Made by a program: the position numbers and the translations under genes
Assembly: GCA_963976695.1 (NCBI GenBank)
Contig: CAXBMB010000035.1
Location: 1-38,264 of the forward strand
DNA length: 38,264 nucleotides
From: CAXBMB01 sp963976695
Lineage (GTDB): Bacteria > Pseudomonadota > Alphaproteobacteria > Kiloniellales > DSM-21159
Direction of reading: 5' to 3'
Notes under the pieces: model-generated
The model's database searches: none
Told to the model about the DNA's origin: nothing
The model's input: only the letters and a program-made list of their open reading frames with translations
Part shown: positions 31,160 to 38,264 of the stretch, one piece after another
Layout of the letters: each line of letters opens with the position of its first letter
How positions within the stretch are numbered: position 1 is the stretch's first letter

Positions 31160-31594
31160 TTACCCAACCAGCCACTGCACCGCACCGATCACCACCAGAT
31201 AGCGGGCGCCCTTGCCCAGGGTCACCAGCACCAAGAAGGGCCAGAACGGCACGCGCAGGACGCCGGCGACGAAGGTCAAGGGATCTCCCGCCAACGGCAA
31301 CCAGGCGAACAGCAGACTCCAGAGCCCAAAGCGGCGGAAGCCGTTTTCGGCCTTGGCGCGCTGGGCGGCGGAGAAAGGAAACCAGCGCCGATCCTGATAG
31401 CGCAGGCAGAAGCGCCCGAGTAGCCAATTGACACAGGACCCCAGACTGTTGCCGCTGGTGGCCACCAACAGCAACAGCCAAAGGGTCTCCGGATTGGCCG
31501 CCACCTGATAGGAAAGTAGCGCTTCCGACGAGGCGGGGAAAAGCGTCGCGGCGACAAAAGCGCTGCTGAACAGCCAGAAGAGTGACAAGGTCAT
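31160..31594 (-). CDS. YqaA-type small membrane protein (DedA/SNARE-associated superfamily)
   Basis: A 144-residue inner-membrane protein with several hydrophobic segments (LFWLFSSAFVAATLFPASSEALL; LWLLLLVATSGNSLGSCVNWLLGRF; WSLLFAWLPLAGDPLTFVAGVLRVPFWPFLVLVTLGK). Length, the FPASSEA motif, GNSLGSCVNWLLG and the PLAGDPLTFVAG segment match YqaA of Escherichia coli. The DedA superfamily has lipid-scramblase or flippase-like members, but YqaA has no firm function. It starts 29 bp after the FAD oxidoreductase stop, so the two are probably co-transcribed. The start MTLSLFW was chosen over an earlier open frame because the upstream part is out-of-frame oxidoreductase DNA. Confidence 0.9.
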   Translation of the reverse strand: MTLSLFWLFSSAFVAATLFPASSEALLSYQVAANPETLWLLLLVATSGNSLGSCVNWLLGRFCLRYQDRRWFPFSAAQRAKAENGFRRFGLWSLLFAWLPLAGDPLTFVAGVLRVPFWPFLVLVTLGKGARYLVVIGAVQWLVG

Positions 31595-31623
31595 GCGGTC
31601 TGGGTCATGCTGTCTGTGGCCCG

Positions 31624-32961
31624 TTACAGCGCCGGACCGAGCCCGATCGGGCTGCCGTCGTAGAAACGGGAAAGGCGGAACCGGTTGATATCGTGCGCCG
31701 CCGGCTTGCCCCGCGCCAGATCGGCAAGCAGTTTGCCAACCGCCAGGCCGATGCCGAAACCGTGGCCGGACAGCCCGGTGGCGAGGATCAGACCCCGGTG
31801 TCGGTCGCTTTCGCCGAGGATGGGAAGGATATCCGGCGACGAGTCGATCATGCCGGCCCAACTTTCCCGAAACTCCAGGCCGGCCAGCTGCGGAAAGGTC
31901 GTCGCCAAGCGCCGTTTCATCAGCGCCACCGCCCGTGGGCTGGCGGGCGGGTTGAGCACCCGGGTCTTTTCAAAAGGCGTAACCTGATCGGCGCTCCAGC
32001 GTCGCGGCCGCTGCAGGTCGTGCAGGAAATCCGCGCCGCCGAACCGCAGCTTGACCTCCTTCCAGGCGATTCGCAAAGACGGTAGGAAGAGGCGGAAATT
32101 GCGAAAGGAGTCCGGCCCGATAAAGTGCTCGGAGAAATCGCCGAGCGCCAAGCTGTAGCCGCCGTCCTCGCGGCGGCGTAAAGCCAGGCGGTGCGAGGCG
32201 GCCTGGCCGTTCAGGATGTTGGGCGCCGGGGCGGTTTGCACCACCGTGGACCTGACGCACAGCTGGGGCACGTCGATCCCGAGATTGCCGCTGAACAGAG
32301 AGGTCCAGGCCCCCGCCGCCAGCACCACCCGATTGCAGCGCACCCGACCTTTTTCCGTGATCACCGCGCGGATCTGGCCGTCGCTGCTGTCCAGGTTCCT
32401 GACCGCGCAGGCCTCCAGGAGCGCGGCGCCGGCCCGCTGGGCCGCGCGCGCCAGGGCCGGAACCGCGATCCAGGGTTCGGCGCGGCCATCGCTGGCGGTA
32501 TAGAGCGCGCCGCCCGCCCACTGCTCCGGACGGTCGGTCAGGATCTCGCCCAGTTGTCGGCTGGACAGCAGTTCGCTGTCCAGCTGAAAGGCCGCGACCG
32601 CGTTCAGCCAGGCGGCGTGTTTGGCCTGTTCCTGCGGGGTTTCCGACAGATAGAGGGAGCCGGTTTGCCGAAAGCCGACGCTTTCGCCGATTTCCGCCGC
32701 CAGACCCTGCCACAGCCGCAGGCTTTCCATCATCAGCGGCAGTTCCGAGGGGTCGCGGCCCTGCTGGCGCACCCAGCCCCAATTGCGCGACGACTGCTCG
32801 CCGGCAATGCGGCCCTTTTCACACAGCAGGACCGACTGACCTTGCCGCGCCAGATAGTAGGCGGTCGCCGTGCCGATGATCCCGCCGCCGATGACCACCA
32901 CATCGCAAGCCTCGGGCAGGGGGTCCTGAAAGGAAAGTGGGCTTTGGTCACTGAAGATCAT
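31624..32961 (-). CDS. FAD-dependent amino-acid oxidase/dehydrogenase-type protein (DAO family)
   Basis: A 445-residue flavoprotein of the DAO superfamily (glycine oxidase, D-amino-acid dehydrogenase, sarcosine oxidase types). The FAD-binding Rossmann motif VVIGGGIIGTATAYYLARQG begins near residue 22, followed by EKGRIAGEQSSRNWGWVRQQG, which matches the flavin contact region. The C-terminal part has the typical IDSSPDILPILGE and ATGLSGHGFGIGLAVGKLLADL signature. No signal peptide is present. Which substrate is oxidised cannot be told. The start lies in a 294-bp divergent gap shared with the hydrolase, and it leads a two-gene unit with the yqaA-like gene. Confidence 0.9.
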   Translation of the reverse strand: MIFSDQSPLSFQDPLPEACDVVVIGGGIIGTATAYYLARQGQSVLLCEKGRIAGEQSSRNWGWVRQQGRDPSELPLMMESLRLWQGLAAEIGESVGFRQTGSLYLSETPQEQAKHAAWLNAVAAFQLDSELLSSRQLGEILTDRPEQWAGGALYTASDGRAEPWIAVPALARAAQRAGAALLEACAVRNLDSSDGQIRAVITEKGRVRCNRVVLAAGAWTSLFSGNLGIDVPQLCVRSTVVQTAPAPNILNGQAASHRLALRRREDGGYSLALGDFSEHFIGPDSFRNFRLFLPSLRIAWKEVKLRFGGADFLHDLQRPRRWSADQVTPFEKTRVLNPPASPRAVALMKRRLATTFPQLAGLEFRESWAGMIDSSPDILPILGESDRHRGLILATGLSGHGFGIGLAVGKLLADLARGKPAAHDINRFRLSRFYDGSPIGLGPAL

Positions 32962-33126
32962 GGGGCGTTTACCGGTGCGCGGGGACGGGACGGGGCGGAG
33001 GCCGAGGCGAGGGGCGTGGTTTGGGCGCGCCGACAGCGGACAGGTTTAAAGACTGTAACGGGCGTTAGGCAAGAGCCGCTATGGTCGGATGGCGCGGCGG
33101 GCGGCGCGTGGCGGCGCAACGGTCTT

Positions 33127-33156
33127 TTGCCTGACCGGGACATTGGCTTGTATTAT
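33127..33156 (+). promoter_or_regulatory. Candidate promoter of the alpha/beta hydrolase gene
   Basis: TTGCCT (33127-33132), 18 bp and TATTAT (33151-33156). It lies about 100 bp before the ATG. Both elements match four or more consensus positions, so the call is reasonable. Confidence 0.5.
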
Positions 33157-33255
33157 GGTAAAATTCGGTTCGGTCCAATGGAGTTGTCAGCCTGGTCATT
33201 GGCGGCGCCGCCGGCCGATCGGCAATACACCAACAACGAACCAAGGGGTGTGGGC

Positions 33256-34467
33256 ATGAAAACCTGGCTAAGCACCAACGAGCTTTGGGAGAACTTTGGC
33301 ACCCGGGCGCTGTTTCAAGCCACCTATGGCGGCGCGGACTTTGGCGAGGTGGCGGTCACCGTCGCGCGGGTCGGCGACGGCGGGCCCGAGGCCTGGTATC
33401 GGGAGTGGTCGCAAACCGCCGATTGGATCGAGGATATCGGCGATGAGGCCGCCGCCGGTAATCACCCGGTGAGCGCGCGCGAGGCCTATCTGCGCGCGGC
33501 GACCTATCACCGTACGGCCTACTATCCGTTCTTTGGCCCGAGCGTCAATCCACGGCTTGCCGCGGCGTCGCGGCGCGAGTGGCTGGCGCTTCAGAAGATC
33601 CTGCCGCTGCTGGATCCCCCGGCCATCGCCTTGGAGATTCCGTTCGAGAACACCAGCTTGCCCGGGATCTTTCTGTCTGGCGGCGATGGCTGTCGACCGA
33701 CCATCGTCTGCACCAACGGCTATGACAGCTCGATGGCGGAGATCCTGGTCGAACACGCGCAGGCGGCGGTGCAACGGGGGTATCACTGCCTGCTGTTCGA
33801 CGGCCCCGGCCAAGGCCGGGCGCTGACCGAGCAGGGCCTGGCCCTGCGGCCGGACTGGGAAAAGGTCGTCGCCGCGGTGCTGGATGTCGCCGTCGCCAAT
33901 CCGGCGGTGGATCGGGAGCGCATTGTGCTGCATGGCTGGAGCCTTGGCGGGTTCCTGGCGCCGCGCGCCGCCGCCTTTCTGGCGCCCCGCCTGGCCGCTT
34001 TGGTTCCCGATCCGGGACAGTGGGACCTGCGGTTGAGCATCTTGCCGCTGCTGCCGCTCGATGAGTCGCGCAAGGCCGCCTTTCCCAATATTGATCGCGC
34101 GGAGATTCAGCCGCTGCAGGATTTTCTGGACAGCGCCGCCGCCCCGGCGGGCTTGCGCTGGAAGCTGTTGCAGCGCGCGCCGCTGGCGCACGGTGCCGCT
34201 GACTTCTACGACAGCTTGGTGAAGCTGAACGAATTCGAGCTTTCCTCGGTGGTGTCCGGCATCACCTGTGCGACGCTGGTCATCCTGGCCGAGGAAGACC
34301 CGATCGCCGGCCAGGCGGAGCAGTTGTTTAACGCCATTCCCGCCGCGACAAAGACGCTGCAGCGCTTCACCGCCGCCGAGGGCGCGGGCGGACATACGGA
34401 ATTGAGCGGACGTCGGCTGTTTCACCAGCGCATGTACGACTGGCTTGACGCCCTGTTCCAGGCCTGA
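33256..34467 (+). CDS. Alpha/beta hydrolase, FrsA / dihydropseudooxynicotine-hydrolase-like
   Basis: A 403-residue hydrolase. An N-terminal helical part (about 1-115) precedes the alpha/beta core, the layout of FrsA-like and 2,6-dihydropseudooxynicotine hydrolases. The nucleophile is Ser229 in GWSLGG. The likely triad completes with Asp348 (ILAEEDP) and His380 (GGHTEL). FDGPGQGR (near residue 181) is a family signature. The ATG at 33256 has an AGGGG ribosome site about 8 nt upstream; a very long upstream open frame is an opposite-strand shadow. The substrate is unknown; candidates are C-C or ester bonds in ring-derived ketones. It is divergent from the FAD oxidoreductase, so they may belong to one catabolic unit. 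Confidence 0.88.
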   Translation: MKTWLSTNELWENFGTRALFQATYGGADFGEVAVTVARVGDGGPEAWYREWSQTADWIEDIGDEAAAGNHPVSAREAYLRAATYHRTAYYPFFGPSVNPRLAAASRREWLALQKILPLLDPPAIALEIPFENTSLPGIFLSGGDGCRPTIVCTNGYDSSMAEILVEHAQAAVQRGYHCLLFDGPGQGRALTEQGLALRPDWEKVVAAVLDVAVANPAVDRERIVLHGWSLGGFLAPRAAAFLAPRLAALVPDPGQWDLRLSILPLLPLDESRKAAFPNIDRAEIQPLQDFLDSAAAPAGLRWKLLQRAPLAHGAADFYDSLVKLNEFELSSVVSGITCATLVILAEEDPIAGQAEQLFNAIPAATKTLQRFTAAEGAGGHTELSGRRLFHQRMYDWLDALFQA

Positions 34468-34552
34468 GCACCGGCCCGCGCCGCCGCAGGCCCTCCGCGC
34501 GGCAGGGTGTGACGGGGGGGCCTCGGAGGCGGTGAAGCGGGACGAACGGACT

Positions 34553-34756
34553 TTAGCGGAAGGCTTCGCCGGGGCGAACGCCGAGCTTCTTGAGAAGGAT
34601 AGCCAGCGGGCAGAAGCCGGTGAAGGCCGCTTGGAACAGGTTGGCCCCGACAAACACCGCCAGGAAAATCCAGTAGGGGTGCAGGTAGTAGGATAGGGCG
34701 GTGGACAGGAGAATCATCAGGCCGGCGAAAGCGAGCACAACGCGATCTAGAGACAT
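34553..34756 (-). CDS. DUF2892 (YgaP transmembrane domain-type) small membrane protein
   Basis: A 67-residue inner-membrane protein with two hydrophobic segments (RVVLAFAGLMILLSTALSYYL and YWIFLAVFVGANLFQAAFTGFCPL) and the ending LLKKLGVRPGEAF. This matches DUF2892, the C-terminal membrane part of Escherichia coli YgaP, which is fused there to a rhodanese. Here it stands alone; no rhodanese gene is next to it. The conserved Cys in TGFCPL is present. The start ATG has an AAGGAAG ribosome site; an earlier in-frame ATG has none. It is 78 bp downstream of the ArsR-type regulator on the same strand. Reactive-sulfur handling is implied by that pairing (ygaV-ygaP in E. coli). Confidence 0.9.
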   Translation of the reverse strand: MSLDRVVLAFAGLMILLSTALSYYLHPYWIFLAVFVGANLFQAAFTGFCPLAILLKKLGVRPGEAFR

Positions 34757-34834
34757 GGGGAAGCTTCCTTTGATGGGCCTGCCGTTTCGGCAAGCGGACA
34801 AGACAAGGCAAGAGAGCGCAATTCGTCCTCCTCC

Positions 34835-35230
34835 TCAGCGAGCTACCTCCTGGCAAAACAACTCATGCAGACAGCCGATGATGGCTTTAACCTCATGGGA
34901 GGCCAGGGAGTAGAAGATGGTCTGTGCTTCGCGCCGCGTCTTGACCAAGCCTGTGTTGCGTAGTTTGGCCAGATGCTGCGACAAAGCGGCTTGTCGAAGC
35001 CCCACCAGGCCTTCCAATTCCCCGACCGATTTGGGACCGTCCTGCAAATGGCAGAGGATCATCAATCGGCGCTCATTGGCCATGAGTTTGAGCAGATCGG
35101 ATGCCCGCTCCGCCGCATCCTGGAAGTCAGCAGCCGAGCCCATGGGCGCGCGGGCCCCTAAGTCCACAGCGGAGTCCGTGGCGGAGTCCCCTGGCGGCTT
35201 CGCGGGCGCGGCGATTTGACCTTGGGTCAT
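34835..35230 (-). CDS. ArsR-family repressor of the SqrR/BigR/YgaV type (persulfide sensor)
   Basis: Winged-helix repressor whose active form forms a tetrasulfide link between two cysteines on exposure to sulfide or persulfide. Cys60 (RRLMILCHL) and Cys126 (LHELFCQE) are 66 residues apart, the same spacing as Cys41/Cys107 of SqrR and Cys42/Cys108 of BigR. A third cysteine, Cys120, lies close to the second. The recognition helix is GLRQAALSQHLAKLRNTGL and the wing is KTRREAQTIFYSL. The N-terminus is a low-complexity tail, and the start is uncertain: 35230 is used here, with ATGs at 35272 and 35143 as alternatives. It is divergent from an RND-type exporter and precedes a DUF2892 gene. Confidence 0.9.
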   Translation of the reverse strand: MTQGQIAAPAKPPGDSATDSAVDLGARAPMGSAADFQDAAERASDLLKLMANERRLMILCHLQDGPKSVGELEGLVGLRQAALSQHLAKLRNTGLVKTRREAQTIFYSLASHEVKAIIGCLHELFCQEVAR

Positions 35231-35378
35231 GGCATTTAACTGAGCAGTTGATAGGGTAGGATCGTCCCTCATAGCAGAGATTGACGTGGAGGTAAAAACC
35301 CGACCAGGGGGCGCGGAGGGCTTTTCCTTGCCCGGCGGTCTTGGTTTTCGCTCCGACTGGTATCGCTTCGATAGCCAC

Positions 35379-35407
35379 AATATATTCGTTGACACGAATA
35401 TAAGCAA
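35379..35407 (-). promoter_or_regulatory. Promoter of the ArsR-type repressor gene
   Basis: On the minus strand TTGCTT (35402-35407), 17 bp and TATATT (35379-35384). The operator palindrome covers the spacer and half of the -10. Repressor binding would therefore block its own promoter, so autorepression is expected. Confidence 0.6.
35381..35402. promoter_or_regulatory. Perfect palindromic operator fitting ATTC-N8-GAAT
   Basis: TATATTCG (35381-35388), TTGACA, CGAATATA (35395-35402): arms match perfectly over 8 bp. The inner part reads ATTC-N8-GAAT, the motif I recall for SqrR. It lies between the divergent ArsR-type and RND-exporter genes and overlaps both promoters. Binding by the adjacent repressor is inferred. 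Confidence 0.8.
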
Positions 35408-35417
35408 GAACTAATTT
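35389..35417 (+). promoter_or_regulatory. Promoter of the RND exporter gene
   Basis: TTGACA (35389-35394), 17 bp and TAATTT (35412-35417). The -35 is a perfect consensus and forms the centre of the palindrome. Transcription would start near 35424, about 30 nt before the exporter ATG. Confidence 0.7.
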
Positions 35418-35454
35418 ATCAAACCTTCCCCCCTTCGGTTTGAGGAACTGCGCC

Positions 35455-38154
35455 ATGACCCAATCGCTGCTTGTTTCCCTGGCGCTGGGGCGTCCCCGCT
35501 TGGTGATTTGGGCCATGACCCTGGTGACGCTCTTGACGGTGGCGCTGGCGGCCCTGCCAACGCTGGCCCCACAAAGCTTTCCATTCCTGGCCGGGGTCAC
35601 CATCGACACCGACCCGGAAAACATGCTGGCCAGCGACGAGCCGGTTCGGGTTTTTCATCAGCAGATGAAGCAAAGCTTCGACCAGAAAGACCTGGTGGTG
35701 GTGGGCATTGTTAATCGGCAAAACCCCGAAGGCGTCTTCAATCCCAAGAGCCTGGAGCGGATCTACGACCTGGCGCGCTTTGCCCAGGGCTTGCAGTGGC
35801 CGGAAAAGGGCGCCGCGGCGGGCAAAAGCGGCGGCGTGGTCGCCGTCGACCTGCTGGCGCCCTCGACGGTCGACAATATCGAGCAAGCGGGACCGGGCAC
35901 GGTCAGCTTTTCCTGGCTGATGCCCGCGCCTCCCAAGACCCAGGCCGAGGCCGAGGCGGTGCGGGAAAAGGCCCAGGCGCTTCCGCTGCTGGCCGATACC
36001 TTGGTGAGCGCCGACGGAAAGGCGCTGGCGCTCTATCTGCCGCTGACCGAAAAACGCTGGAGCTATCAGGTTCGCCAGGCGCTGCTTGACTACACCGCCG
36101 GGTGGCAAGCCGGTGGCGACGAAATCCACATCACCGGCCTGCCGGTGGCCGAGGACACCTTCGGCGTCGAAATGTTCGTCCAGATGGCGATTTCAGCGCC
36201 GGCGGCCATGGTGGTTATTTTTCTGCTGCTGTGGTTCTTTTTCCGCCAGATCAATCTCATCCTGGCCCCCATGCTGGTGGCCATCGCCGCCTCGCTGACC
36301 ACCATGGGGCTTTTGGTGGCGACCGGCAACACAGTCCATATCATGAGCTCGATGATCCCGATTTTCATCATGCCCATCGCGGTGCTGGACGCGATTCACA
36401 TTCTCTCTGAATTTTTCGACCGCTATCAGCAAACCCGTGACAAGCGGGCGACCCTGAAAGCGGTGATGTCCGAGCTTTACGCCCCCATGCTTTTCACCAG
36501 CCTGACCACGGTGGCCGGCTTCGCATCGCTTGCCTTGACGCCGATCCCGCCGGTTCAGGTTTTTGGGGTATTTGTGGCCATCGGCGTGGCCCTGGCCTGG
36601 TTCTGGACCATCACCTTCGTGCCGGCCTTCATTCTTTTTATCCCGGAAGAAAAACTGCGCGACTTCGGCTTGAAGGCGAAGGCCGACCCGGCTGCCGGCG
36701 GCTCGCTGTTGGCGCGGCTCTTGCCGCGGCTCGGCGCCCTGGCCACCCGGCGCTACCGCCTGGTCCTGATCGGCGCGCTGGGCCTGGCGATTTTTTCCGC
36801 CGTCGGCATGTCGCGCATTGTGATCAACGACAATCCGATCCGCTGGTTTGAAAAGGACCATCCGATCCGGGTGGCGGATCGGACGCTAAACAGCCTGTTT
36901 GCCGGCAGCTATATGGCCTATCTGGCGCTGCTGCCGGGCGACGCCGAAGTCCTGGACCGGGCCGGCTTTGACAGGGCCGCAGCGCAGCGATCGGCCCGGT
37001 TGGCGGCCGAAGGTCTGGCCAGGGTCGAGACGGTCTTCGCCAGCCTGCGCCAATTGGCCAGTGATCAGAACAGCGCCAATCCGGTGGAATTTTTCGCCAA
37101 CATGAGCCAGGCGCTTGAGGCCAAGCTGGATCTTGCCGATGACGCCAGCTATGGCGCCTGGGAAGAGGCCCTGCTGTTCCTTGACCAGCAACGACAGGCC
37201 CGTGAGCTGTTCAAGCAACCGGAAACGCTGGCCTATCTAGATCGCTTGAAGGCCGAGTTGGAAAAACTGCCGGTGGTCGGCAAGGTCTCGTCGCTGAGCG
37301 ACCTGGTGAAGACCGTTTATCGGGAGCTGTTGGCGGGAGACCCGCAAGCCTTCCGCATTCCCGACAGCGCCGCCGCCGTCGCCCAAACCCTGTTGACCTT
37401 TCAGAACAGTCACCGGCCCCAGGATCTTTGGCGTTTCGTCACGCCGGACTATCGCCAGGCTTCGCTATGGCTACAGCTTCGCAGCGGCGACAACCGTGAC
37501 ATGAAGAAGGTGATGGCGGCGCTGGACGCCTTTGTCGCCGAAAATCCGCCGCCGGCGGGTCTGGAGCCGAAATGGTACGGTTTGACCTACATTAACGTGG
37601 TCTGGCAGGAAAAAATGGTGACCGGCATGGCGCAGGCCTTCTTGGGATCCTTTGCCGTGGTGCTGGTGATGATGATTGTGCTGTTCCGCTCCTTCTGGTG
37701 GGGTCTGCTTTCCATGGTTCCGTTGACCCTGTCAGTGGGGTTTATCTATGGCGTGACCGGTGTGATCGGAAAGGAATACGACATGCCGGTGGCGGTGCTG
37801 TCCGCCCTGAGTCTGGGGTTGGCTGTCGACTACGCGATCCACTTCCTGTCGCGCACCCGCGCCGCCTATCGCCGTTGCGGCGATGCGGAACAGGCGATTG
37901 AAGAGGTGTTCGGCGAACCGGCGCGCGCCATCGCCCGCAACGCCATTGTCTTGGGTGTGGGCTTCCTGCCGCTGCTCTTTGCCTCGCTGGTTCCCTACAA
38001 CACCGTGGGCGTTCTGATCGCCTCGATCCTGGTGGCGGCCAGCGTCACGACCCTGGTGCTGCTGCCGGCGCTGCTGCTGTGGATGAAACCATTGCTGTTC
38101 AAACCCCACGCCGCTCCCTCCCTCGATCAAGAAGGCCTGTCCCGCCATGTGTAA
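35455..38154 (+). CDS. RND-superfamily exporter, MMPL / sterol-sensing-domain type (COG1033)
   Basis: An 899-residue inner-membrane transporter with the two-fold RND layout: an N-terminal membrane helix (about residues 16-38), a periplasmic loop to about 240, a five-helix bundle to about 400, a helix near 430-455, a second periplasmic loop to about 720 and a final helix bundle. IPIFIMPIAVLDAIHILSEF and SLGLAVDYAIHFLSRTRAAY are the paired helix-4-like signatures, with Asp in each. The second loop contains helical repeats. ATG at 35455 has a GAGGA ribosome site 8 nt upstream. It overlaps the next gene by 8 bp, which points to translational coupling. What it exports is unknown; hopanoid, lipid or sulfur-containing compounds are possibilities, and the persulfide-type operator hints at the last. 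Confidence 0.92.
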   Translation: MTQSLLVSLALGRPRLVIWAMTLVTLLTVALAALPTLAPQSFPFLAGVTIDTDPENMLASDEPVRVFHQQMKQSFDQKDLVVVGIVNRQNPEGVFNPKSLERIYDLARFAQGLQWPEKGAAAGKSGGVVAVDLLAPSTVDNIEQAGPGTVSFSWLMPAPPKTQAEAEAVREKAQALPLLADTLVSADGKALALYLPLTEKRWSYQVRQALLDYTAGWQAGGDEIHITGLPVAEDTFGVEMFVQMAISAPAAMVVIFLLLWFFFRQINLILAPMLVAIAASLTTMGLLVATGNTVHIMSSMIPIFIMPIAVLDAIHILSEFFDRYQQTRDKRATLKAVMSELYAPMLFTSLTTVAGFASLALTPIPPVQVFGVFVAIGVALAWFWTITFVPAFILFIPEEKLRDFGLKAKADPAAGGSLLARLLPRLGALATRRYRLVLIGALGLAIFSAVGMSRIVINDNPIRWFEKDHPIRVADRTLNSLFAGSYMAYLALLPGDAEVLDRAGFDRAAAQRSARLAAEGLARVETVFASLRQLASDQNSANPVEFFANMSQALEAKLDLADDASYGAWEEALLFLDQQRQARELFKQPETLAYLDRLKAELEKLPVVGKVSSLSDLVKTVYRELLAGDPQAFRIPDSAAAVAQTLLTFQNSHRPQDLWRFVTPDYRQASLWLQLRSGDNRDMKKVMAALDAFVAENPPPAGLEPKWYGLTYINVVWQEKMVTGMAQAFLGSFAVVLVMMIVLFRSFWWGLLSMVPLTLSVGFIYGVTGVIGKEYDMPVAVLSALSLGLAVDYAIHFLSRTRAAYRRCGDAEQAIEEVFGEPARAIARNAIVLGVGFLPLLFASLVPYNTVGVLIASILVAASVTTLVLLPALLLWMKPLLFKPHAAPSLDQEGLSRHV

Positions 38155-38264
38155 GAAATTTGCCGCCCTCTGTCGGTGCTTGCTTTTCGGTCTCCTGATC
38201 GCCGGCCCGGCCGGCGCTGTTCTGGCGGCCACCGACACCACCGACACCACCGATAGCACCGCCG
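38147..38264 (+). CDS. Exported protein downstream of the RND exporter, cut by the window end
   Basis: Only the first 39 codons are visible. They encode a signal peptide (MCKKFAALCRCLLFGLLIAG; likely cut after VLA near residue 27) and then a Thr/Asp-rich stretch TDTTDTTDST made by a short ACC-GAC repeat. The ATG overlaps the exporter stop by 8 bp, with GAAGG about 10 nt upstream. In many bacteria an outer-membrane lipoprotein-sorting (LolA-like, COG2834) gene follows a COG1033 RND exporter, so that identity is likely but not shown by the visible part. Confidence 0.75.
   Translation, partial: MCKKFAALCRCLLFGLLIAGPAGAVLAATDTTDTTDSTA

Noticed and set aside
30949..31431. 160-codon open frame over the 14-bp repeat
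   Set aside because: Its sequence is Arg/Asp-rich repeat translation that runs over the opposite-strand yqaA-like gene.
32191..33255. Very long N-terminal extension of the alpha/beta hydrolase
   Set aside because: The frame is open only because the opposite-strand FAD oxidoreductase is GC-rich. Its translation is low-complexity and lies over a clear gene.

Overview
The window looks like a chromosomal segment of a GC-rich alphaproteobacterium, most likely in or near the Rhodospirillales. The basis is the block rpsT / dnaA-dnaN-recF-gyrB beside ubiE-ubiB-coaBC-dut and mutM, an FnrL-type regulator with a CxxCx7C cluster, and GANTC sites concentrated in front of dnaA and gyrB, as expected for a CcrM-methylating lineage. 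Genus and species cannot be fixed from the sequence alone. No insertion sequence, phage gene, CRISPR array or rRNA was seen.

Layout. Positions 93-7204 (minus strand) hold ubiE, ubiB, coaBC, dut, an Rrf2-family regulator, cysK and a MoeB/ThiF-type activating enzyme: quinone synthesis, CoA synthesis, dUTP clearance and sulfur metabolism. From 7539 the plus strand carries mutM, a small exported protein, an enoyl-CoA hydratase, rpsT with a clear sigma70-type promoter, a strong terminator, then about 600 bp of structured AT-rich DNA leading into dnaA, dnaN, recF and gyrB. Next come an orphan cytoplasmic PAS histidine kinase and a class A penicillin-binding protein, which converges on a gamma-glutamyltranspeptidase. 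At 25.7-27.3 kb a GNAT-like protein and an FnrL-type regulator diverge over an FNR box. panC converges with gpt, and a coiled-coil lipoprotein gene lies beyond a good minus-strand terminator. After a tRNA-Arg(ACG) come a YqaA-type membrane protein and an FAD oxidoreductase, divergent from an FrsA-like alpha/beta hydrolase.

The most interesting section is 34.5-38.3 kb. An ArsR-type repressor keeps both cysteines of the sulfide/persulfide sensors SqrR and BigR with exactly their spacing (66 residues). It is divergent from a large RND/MMPL-type exporter and followed by a free-standing DUF2892 membrane protein. Between the divergent genes lies a perfect 8-6-8 palindrome that fits ATTC-N8-GAAT. 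It overlaps the promoter elements on both strands, so one reactive-sulfur switch probably controls an efflux system and a membrane protein related to the C-terminal part of YgaP.

Other structure includes phased A-tracts and stem-loops before dnaA, GANTC clusters before dnaA and gyrB, a recurring pattern of short tandem duplications in gene-free gaps, and a degenerate 14-bp GATC-bearing repeat after the tRNA. No canonical DnaA boxes were found in the gaps, so oriC is not claimed here.
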